A stretch of 11,137 nt of DNA from positions 1-11,137 of the forward strand of contig JAJUJN010000035.1 in assembly GCA_029265335.1 (NCBI GenBank), written 5' to 3'. Below the pieces are notes generated by a model. That model searched no databases. It saw nothing but the letters and a program-made list of their open reading frames with translations, and was not told the origin of the DNA. This DNA comes from Alcaligenaceae bacterium. GTDB lineage: Bacteria > Pseudomonadota > Gammaproteobacteria > Burkholderiales > Burkholderiaceae_B. The position numbers and the translations under genes were made by a program. Every line of letters starts with the position of its first letter. Position 1 is the first letter of the stretch. This document shows, piece after piece, positions 6,764 to 11,137 of this stretch.

Positions 6764-7917
6764 ACAGCGCTTTCTACAACCGCGTTCTTGCCGTTGCCGC
6801 TGCACTCACGCTTGCCAGCTGTACCAGCTTTGGGCCGGAGCGTACCGAAGTGTCAATGGCGGAACGCTACGCACCACCACAGATGTTCCCTACAGTGGAT
6901 CTCGTGGCCCCCGCGCCCGACATCTGGAAGCGCATGCGTTTGGGTTTCGCCATTCCCAACATGCAAGGCGAAGAGGTGGAATACTGGACAAACTACTACG
7001 CCTCGCGCCCCGAACGTCTGCGTCTGCTGGCCGAAAAGGCCACCCCCTATCTGTTTTACGTGATCGAAGAAATCAATCGGCGCGGTCTGCCGTCCGAACT
7101 GGCCCTTGTCCCTTTCATCGAAAGCGGTTGGGATCCAAGCGCGTTCTCGCGCGCCCAGGCAGCCGGCCTGTGGCAGTTCATCCCCAGCACGGCGCGCCAT
7201 TTCAAGCTGCAGCAGAACGAATGGGTGGATGAGCGTCGCGACCCGGTCGCTTCTACCAAAGCCGCGCTCGACTACCTCGAGTACCTCTTTGAGTTCCAGG
7301 GCGACTGGCATCTGGCGCTGGCCTCCTACAACTGGGGAGAAGGCTCGGTGCACCGCGCCATCAAGCGCAACCAAGAGGCGGGCTTGCCCACCGACTATCT
7401 CGCGCTCGACCTCCCCGAAGAAACCCGCGCCTATTACCCCAAGCTTCAGGCGCTCAAAAACATCATCAACCAGCCGCGCCGCTATCGCGCATCATTGCCC
7501 AAGCTCGACAACCGGCCCTATTTCGTGGAAGTGCCACGACTCCAGGATATCGACGTGGAACTGGCGGCGGAACTGGCTGATATGCCGCTCGAAGATTTCA
7601 TCGCTCTCAACCCGGGCTTCAGGCGCGGTGTGATCATGGGGCGCCAGGCTCGCCGAGTGTTGCTGCCCATTGGTCAAGTGGATACCTTTTTGGCGAACCT
7701 TGAGGCTCACGAAGGCCCGTTGGTGCGCAACACGGTCAAAACGCCGTTCATGTTGGCCGACAGCGCCCAGGTTCACCGCGTGAAGCCTGGCGACACGCTC
7801 TCGCAAATCGCCAAGCGCTACCAGACCACGGTGGCCCTGTTGCGTAGCCTCAATCAGTTGCGAAACACCCGCCTGCAGGTTGGCCAGGAGCTCAAGGTGC
7901 CCGGCAGCCAAGGCTAG
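6760..7917 (+). CDS. mltD: Membrane-bound lytic murein transglycosylase D, lipoprotein with LysM
   Basis: Periplasmic enzyme that cleaves the MurNAc-GlcNAc bond of peptidoglycan, forming 1,6-anhydro-MurNAc, for wall turnover and remodelling. The 385 residues show a lipoprotein signal peptide with lipobox LASC (C21), an SLT domain about 85-215 with the catalytic Glu in FIESGWDPSAFSRAQAAGLWQF (E121) and the second motif ALASYNWGEGSVHRA, a middle domain, and one C-terminal LysM peptidoglycan-binding module (about 338-381, VHRVKPGDTLSQIAKRY). E. coli MltD has more than one LysM, so this is a shorter form. The start is TTG at 6760, in the stop of gloB (TTGA, 4-nt overlap), backed by GGAAGGA upstream and by the complete signal peptide that only this start gives. 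Residue after the lipid Cys is Thr, not Asp, which fits outer-membrane sorting. Confidence 0.93.
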   Translation: MNSAFYNRVLAVAAALTLASCTSFGPERTEVSMAERYAPPQMFPTVDLVAPAPDIWKRMRLGFAIPNMQGEEVEYWTNYYASRPERLRLLAEKATPYLFYVIEEINRRGLPSELALVPFIESGWDPSAFSRAQAAGLWQFIPSTARHFKLQQNEWVDERRDPVASTKAALDYLEYLFEFQGDWHLALASYNWGEGSVHRAIKRNQEAGLPTDYLALDLPEETRAYYPKLQALKNIINQPRRYRASLPKLDNRPYFVEVPRLQDIDVELAAELADMPLEDFIALNPGFRRGVIMGRQARRVLLPIGQVDTFLANLEAHEGPLVRNTVKTPFMLADSAQVHRVKPGDTLSQIAKRYQTTVALLRSLNQLRNTRLQVGQELKVPGSQG

Positions 7918-7966
7918 GCAAGGCGTGATGCCAAACTTTCCACCTTTTTCTTAGGATTTCCCTCAC

Positions 7967-8758
7967 ATGAGTTTTCTTGCCAACAAGCGCCTGCTGATTA
8001 CTGGTGTTCTGTCCAACCGTTCCATCGCTTATGGCATTGCCAGGGCCTGTCACCAACAGGGCGCGCAGTTGGCATTCACCTACGTGGGTGAGCGCTTCGA
8101 AGCACGAGTGCGCGACATCGCGGCGGAGTTCGGCAGCGACATCGTGCTGCCCTGCGACGTGGCCGAAGACGCACAGATCAACGACATGGTGCAGGCGCTG
8201 GGCCAGCACTGGGACAGCCTGGATGGCGTGGTGCACGCCATCGGCTTCGCGCCCCGCGAAGCCATTGCCGGCCAGTTTCTCGACGGCCTCTCGCGCGAAG
8301 CCTTTCAGATCGCGCACGATATTTCCGCTTACAGCTTTCCCGCTCTAGTCAAAGCTGCTCTGCCGCTCATGAGCGGGCGCCCGGCTTCGGCGCTCACGCT
8401 CACCTATCTCGGCTCCGAGCGCGTGGTACCCAACTACAACACCATGGGCCTGGCCAAGGCTTCACTCGAAGCCAGTGTGCGCTACCTGGCCAACGATGTG
8501 GGCCCGCAGGGCATTCGCGTCAACGGGATTTCTGCCGGCCCGATCAAAACTCTGGCCGCCAGCGGCATCAAAGATTTCTCACGCATCCTCAAATTCGTGG
8601 AAAACAACGCTCCCTTGCGGCGCAACGTTTCCATCGAAGACGTGGGCAACGTAGCAGCCTTCCTCCTCTCCGATCTCGCCGCCGGCATCACCGGCGAAAT
8701 CACCCACGTCGACGCTGGGTTCTCCACGATCGTGCCCGGCATGGGCGGCGCGGAATAA
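7967..8758 (+). CDS. fabI: Enoyl-[acyl-carrier-protein] reductase, NADH-dependent
   Basis: Last reductive step of each round of type II fatty-acid elongation: it reduces trans-2-enoyl-ACP to acyl-ACP in the cytoplasm. The 263 residues match the family along their length (about 260). The nucleotide site [15 protein letters not shown] is the FabI variant of the Rossmann motif; the catalytic Y157 and K164 stand in [16 protein letters not shown] (Tyr-x6-Lys), with Y147 before them. Residues that line the triclosan site in E. coli have counterparts (G93, M160, F204), so the enzyme is probably triclosan-sensitive. The ATG at 7967 follows AGGA with a 10-nt spacer. It begins 49 nt after mltD without a visible terminator, so co-transcription with gloB-mltD is likely. 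Downstream it converges on the solute-binding gene across 82 nt that contain no convincing terminator. Confidence 0.96.
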   Translation: MSFLANKRLLITGVLSNRSIAYGIARACHQQGAQLAFTYVGERFEARVRDIAAEFGSDIVLPCDVAEDAQINDMVQALGQHWDSLDGVVHAIGFAPREAIAGQFLDGLSREAFQIAHDISAYSFPALVKAALPLMSGRPASALTLTYLGSERVVPNYNTMGLAKASLEASVRYLANDVGPQGIRVNGISAGPIKTLAASGIKDFSRILKFVENNAPLRRNVSIEDVGNVAAFLLSDLAAGITGEITHVDAGFSTIVPGMGGAE

Positions 8759-8840
8759 GGAGTAACGCGCAAAGCTTCGCGATTCCACGTCGTGATTAAG
8801 CCAATTCGGGGCGCTTGGTCCGTGGGGCCGCGTGACCCGT

Positions 8841-9839
8841 TTACTGGGGCTCGAGACCAGCTTCTTTGGCGATGGTGCCCCATTTTTCTTTTTCACGCGC
8901 CACATGTTCGCGCAGTTCCTCGGGGGTGCTCGATATCGGCATCATTCCCATGGGCAGCAGGCGCTCGGCTACCGCGTCGGAGCGCGCGGCGACTTGTATG
9001 GCTTCGTTGAGTTTATCGATGATCGGGCGTGGTGTGCCTTGAGGAACGAAGAAGCCGAACCACGAAGTGACGTCGAAGCCATCGATGCCTTGTTCGGCAA
9101 CCGTAGGCATATCTGGCAGCTGTGGACTGCGTTCCAGGCTGGTCACGCCGAGCGCACGTAACCTGTCGCCGCGCACGAGCTCCATGGAACTCCCCATCAC
9201 GTCGAACATCATATCGGTGCGCCCCGCCATAAGGTCGTTCAGCGCCGGCGTGCTGCCCTTATACGGAACATGCAAAAGCTCGATATCTGCCGAGCGAGCG
9301 AAGAGCTCACCAGCCAAATGGAGCGGCGTGCCAGTGCCCGGCGAGGCAAACGACAGCGGTTCGTTCTGTTGGCGCGCGTGAGCCAACAGCTCCGCCACGT
9401 TCGTTGCCGGGGAATCGGGTGGCACCACAAGAACCAGCGGTGAACCAGCCAGCTGTCCGACGGGGTCAAAACTCTCTATGGGGTCGTAGGGCAAGTCTTT
9501 GAAAAGGGCAGGGTTCATGGTCATCGTACCGCCTGCGCCCAGCAGCAAGGTATACCCATCGGCGTCGGCCCGAGCGGCCGCATCCGTGCCCGTAATGCCG
9601 CTCGCTCCAGCGCGGTTCTCCACCACAAAGCCCTCGTCGAAATATTGACTGAGCTCGTTAGCGTAGAGGCGGGCAACAATATCGTTCGCGCCGCCCGGCG
9701 TGTAAGCCACGATTACCCGAACCGGCTTGTTGGGATAGTCCGCCGCCTCATCGGCAGCTGCCACATTGGTGACCCCGGCGACCATGCCAAGAACGACGCT
9801 TACCGCTGCACCCCCACTTAGTCGTGATTGGAATCTCAT
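8841..9839 (-). CDS. Bug/TctC-family periplasmic solute-binding protein
   Basis: Secreted binding protein of the tripartite tricarboxylate transporter family (Bug proteins), which bind carboxylated or related small molecules. The ligand cannot be named. The 332 residues begin with a Sec signal peptide (MRFQSRLSGG, hydrophobic to about 25, likely cleaved near VAA-ADEA at 28). Family motifs follow: YPNKPVRVIVAYTPGGANDIVAR (35-57), VVENRAGASGITGTDAAARADADGYTLLL, LHVPYKGSTPALNDLMAG (189-206) and DMPTVAEQG. The ATG at 9839 is chosen over one at 9959 because AAGGAG (9850-9855) lies 10 nt upstream and the signal peptide starts there. No TctA or TctB membrane subunits are in view, which is common for Bug proteins. 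The IclR gene lies 225 nt upstream on the same strand and probably controls it. Confidence 0.93.
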   Translation of the reverse strand: MRFQSRLSGGAAVSVVLGMVAGVTNVAAADEAADYPNKPVRVIVAYTPGGANDIVARLYANELSQYFDEGFVVENRAGASGITGTDAAARADADGYTLLLGAGGTMTMNPALFKDLPYDPIESFDPVGQLAGSPLVLVVPPDSPATNVAELLAHARQQNEPLSFASPGTGTPLHLAGELFARSADIELLHVPYKGSTPALNDLMAGRTDMMFDVMGSSMELVRGDRLRALGVTSLERSPQLPDMPTVAEQGIDGFDVTSWFGFFVPQGTPRPIIDKLNEAIQVAARSDAVAERLLPMGMMPISSTPEELREHVAREKEKWGTIAKEAGLEPQ

Positions 9840-10064
9840 CTCACTCCCTCTCCTTTGGATTGACTGCCGGAACATCGTAACGCCTATTGAGACTATGCGG
9901 CAATCCGTACTCGCACGAGAGTGCAGTGCTTCCGCCGTGGGGAACCCGCGACGTGCCAATATCTTTTCACAGCGCTTCTTTCGAAGCGTCGCGTCACCAC
10001 CACCTGGCGCCTACGAAGTGAAGCGCCCGCTTGGTACAGCACGACCGCGCAAGATAACGAAGAA
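9840..10064 (-). promoter_or_regulatory. Leader region of the solute-binding gene with candidate promoter and dyads
   Basis: This 225-nt gap between the IclR stop and the binding-protein start is the longest non-coding stretch in the window. Read on the minus strand it holds a strong Shine-Dalgarno (AAGGAG, 9850-9855) and a possible promoter: TTGCCG (9898-9903), an 18-nt spacer and TACGAT (9874-9879), each matching four of six consensus bases. Upstream lie two dyads: GCAC-gaga-GTGC (9913-9924) and CGCTTC-tttc-GAAGCG (9973-9988). The second is the stronger (6-bp arms) and could be an operator or an mRNA hairpin; no T-run follows, so it is not a typical terminator. I see no coding potential here. 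Confidence 0.35.
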
Positions 10065-10874
10065 CTAACTTTGCGGCCGACGCCAAAAATCGCCGTGGAG
10101 CTCGGCAGTAATGGCTGCTGCCGCGCTTTGCACCGCTTCCACATGCGTTCGTGAAGGCGGATCCGTGATGACGGATTGCGAGGTGATCAAACCCACTGAA
10201 CCCACCACTTGCCGGTGATCGTCGAAAATCGGCGCGGCCAGCGCTGAAATGCCCATGAGCCGCTCGGCCACCGCCACGGCATAGCGATCGCGACGCGCCT
10301 CCTGCAATTGCGTTTGTAGGCGGTTCGGATCGGTGACGGTGCGTTCGGTGAGCGGATGAATAGGGCCGCCCAGGAGCTCTTGTTGATGAGAATCGGGCAG
10401 AAAGGCCACGATGGCCCGGCCCAGGGCAGAGGTAACGGCAGGGATGGTGGTGCCGGGGCGCACAGTAATCACAATATTTGCGCGCTGGCTCTGCGCAGCG
10501 TCTACCACGATGACCTCGCGACCCGCCGGCATGGCGAGCAGCGCGGTTTCGCCCGTGGTATCGACCAACTGCTGCAGGTGCGGCCGCGCCAGGCGGCGCA
10601 GGCCGAAGTTTTCGGCTACCGACATGCCCAGTCGGTAGATCTTCCAACCTAGCTGATAGCGATCGCTGCTGCTGTCTTGTGAAACGAAGCCCAGCTGGCG
10701 CAGGTTGGTGAGGTGACGATGAACTCGTGCCTTGGTTTGCCCAAGCCTGCGCGCCAGCTCGGTGACACCTACGGCCTCGGGGCTGCGGGACAACTCCTCG
10801 AGTATTTCGAACGCCACTGCCACCGATTGAATCGAGGCAGTGCCGGAAGCCGGTTCAGTGTGGGGCATGGGCAC
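10065..10874 (-). CDS. IclR-family transcriptional regulator
   Basis: DNA-binding regulator, usually a dimer or tetramer that senses a small organic acid or aromatic compound. Of 269 residues, about 14-72 form the winged helix-turn-helix (SIQSVAVAFEILEELS, then VTELARRLGQTKARVHRHLTNLRQLGFV), and about 85-260 the GAF-like ligand domain with family features such as TSALGRAIVAFLP and GISALAAPIFDDHRQVVGSVGL. The start is GTG at 10874 or ATG two codons later (10868); neither has a clear Shine-Dalgarno and an in-frame stop lies a few codons upstream, so the N-terminus is nearly fixed. A perfect 12-bp palindrome 16 nt upstream may be its own operator. The solute-binding gene follows on the same strand, the usual arrangement for local control of an uptake protein; whether it activates or represses cannot be seen. 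Confidence 0.92.
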   Translation of the reverse strand: MPMPHTEPASGTASIQSVAVAFEILEELSRSPEAVGVTELARRLGQTKARVHRHLTNLRQLGFVSQDSSSDRYQLGWKIYRLGMSVAENFGLRRLARPHLQQLVDTTGETALLAMPAGREVIVVDAAQSQRANIVITVRPGTTIPAVTSALGRAIVAFLPDSHQQELLGGPIHPLTERTVTDPNRLQTQLQEARRDRYAVAVAERLMGISALAAPIFDDHRQVVGSVGLITSQSVITDPPSRTHVEAVQSAAAAITAELHGDFWRRPQS

Positions 10875-10890
10875 GGAGCAACACGATCAG

Positions 10891-10902
10891 CAAGCTAGCT
10901 TG
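10891..10902. promoter_or_regulatory. 12-bp perfect palindrome upstream of the IclR gene
   Basis: CAAGCTAGCTTG is fully self-complementary and lies in the 44-nt gap between the small basic protein gene and the IclR gene. Its position just before the regulator fits an autoregulatory operator, since IclR proteins bind palindromic sites. No T-run follows, so a terminator is less likely. No second copy was noticed in the 225-nt gap before the binding-protein gene. Confidence 0.35.
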
Positions 10903-10918
10903 ATGTGCTGGCTGACAA

Positions 10919-11047
10919 TCAGTTGCGCTTGACCTTTTCGAGCATCTTGAAAACACCCTTGGGGGAATCCTTGAAGAGGCGCTTGTAGGCTTTGCCCAGA
11001 CAGCGACGCTCGAGGGTGTTGCGACGGATGCGTTTGCGTTCGGCCAT
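10919..11047 (-). CDS. Small, highly basic protein of unknown function (42 aa)
   Basis: I do not recognise this protein. The reading frame is MAERKRIRRNTLERRCLGKA followed by 22 more residues ending in MLEKVKRN, then TGA. Sixteen of 42 residues are Arg or Lys against four Asp or Glu, so it would be strongly positive, as in small ribosome- or nucleic-acid-associated proteins. It has no signal peptide or membrane helix. Support for a real gene: a Shine-Dalgarno GGAG (11053-11056) exactly 5 nt before the ATG, and codon use typical of the region (CGC/CGT, CTC, AAG, GAA). The frame is also open upstream to the window edge but is AT-rich there, with only a GTG two codons ahead. The IclR gene follows 44 nt downstream on the same strand. 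It does not match ribosomal proteins L34, L36 or S21 by eye. Confidence 0.6.
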   Translation of the reverse strand: MAERKRIRRNTLERRCLGKAYKRLFKDSPKGVFKMLEKVKRN

Positions 11048-11137
11048 GATCACTCCAAATTTGAGAAATGAATAAATAACAAAGTCAACGTAGCATTTTA
11101 TCCCATGGCCAGCTTTAGCGCAGGCAGGAGATAGTGA
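11048..11137 (-). promoter_or_regulatory. AT-rich leader of the small basic protein gene
   Basis: This stretch is clearly more AT-rich than the coding DNA around it. On the minus strand it holds TAAAAT (11095-11100), five of six bases of a -10 box, about 48 nt before the ATG, but no good -35 at 16-18 nt. TTGACT on the minus strand nearer the gene has no -10 at useful spacing before the Shine-Dalgarno. It is a probable promoter region without a precise assignment. Confidence 0.35.

Noticed and set aside
6300..7232. 310-codon plus-strand frame spanning gloB and mltD in another phase
   Set aside because: It overlaps two well supported genes out of frame, and its Arg/Pro/Ser/Cys-rich composition is typical of a shifted GC-rich frame.
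8759..8840. Possible terminator between the convergent fabI and binding-protein genes (CGCG arms at 8766-8769 and 8778-8781)
   Set aside because: Only 4-bp arms with an 8-nt loop and no T-run; not convincing.
9840..9959. Upstream start for the solute-binding protein (ATG at 9959)
   Set aside because: The ATG at 9839 has a strong Shine-Dalgarno and directly begins a signal peptide; a 40-residue N-terminal extension would bury it.
11098..11136. Possible tail of another minus-strand gene (HYLLPALKLAMG then TAA) at the window edge
   Set aside because: Twelve codons are too few to separate a true C-terminus from chance; the next sequence beyond the window would decide.

Overview
The window reads as chromosomal DNA of a proteobacterium, most likely a betaproteobacterium of the order Burkholderiales and perhaps close to the Alcaligenaceae. 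Reasons: moderately high GC content; an MltD and a FabI whose sequences resemble, from memory, those of Bordetella-like organisms; a Bug/TctC-type periplasmic binding protein, a family greatly expanded in that group; and a gloB / methyltransferase / rnhA core. No database search was possible, so the taxon is an inference.

Layout. (1) At 1-382 (+) lies the 3' part of an ankyrin-repeat gene. (2) From 400 to 5942, all on the minus strand and read from high to low coordinates, come a YafS-like methyltransferase, RNase HI (rnhA), a periplasmic adaptor protein and an RND efflux permease. The first two overlap by 14 nt and the last two are 22 nt apart, so there are probably one or two transcripts. 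(3) From 5960 to 8758 (+) come glyoxalase II (gloB), a membrane-bound lytic transglycosylase (mltD, TTG start, 4-nt overlap with gloB) and enoyl-ACP reductase (fabI). (4) From 8841 to 11047 (-) come a Bug/TctC-family solute-binding protein, an IclR-family regulator and, upstream of that, a 42-residue very basic small protein with a clear ribosome binding site.

How the genes fit together. The mltD-gloB-yafS-rnhA order is the E. coli/Pseudomonas arrangement, which normally continues into dnaQ. Here an RND efflux pair stands where dnaQ would be. The pump has adaptor and inner-membrane permease but no outer-membrane channel gene in view, so it would have to share a TolC-like channel encoded elsewhere. 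The IclR regulator probably controls the adjacent binding-protein gene, which has no linked membrane subunits in this window.

Most of the window is ordinary housekeeping and transport content. The points most worth a second look are a change of codon style inside the 3' end of the RND gene that continues into the ankyrin gene (recombination seam or assembly join), the 42-residue basic protein, and the tightly packed divergent gloB/methyltransferase start region. I found no CRISPR array, insertion sequence, tRNA or rRNA, and no intergenic stretch over 300 nt; the largest gap is 225 nt (9840-10064).
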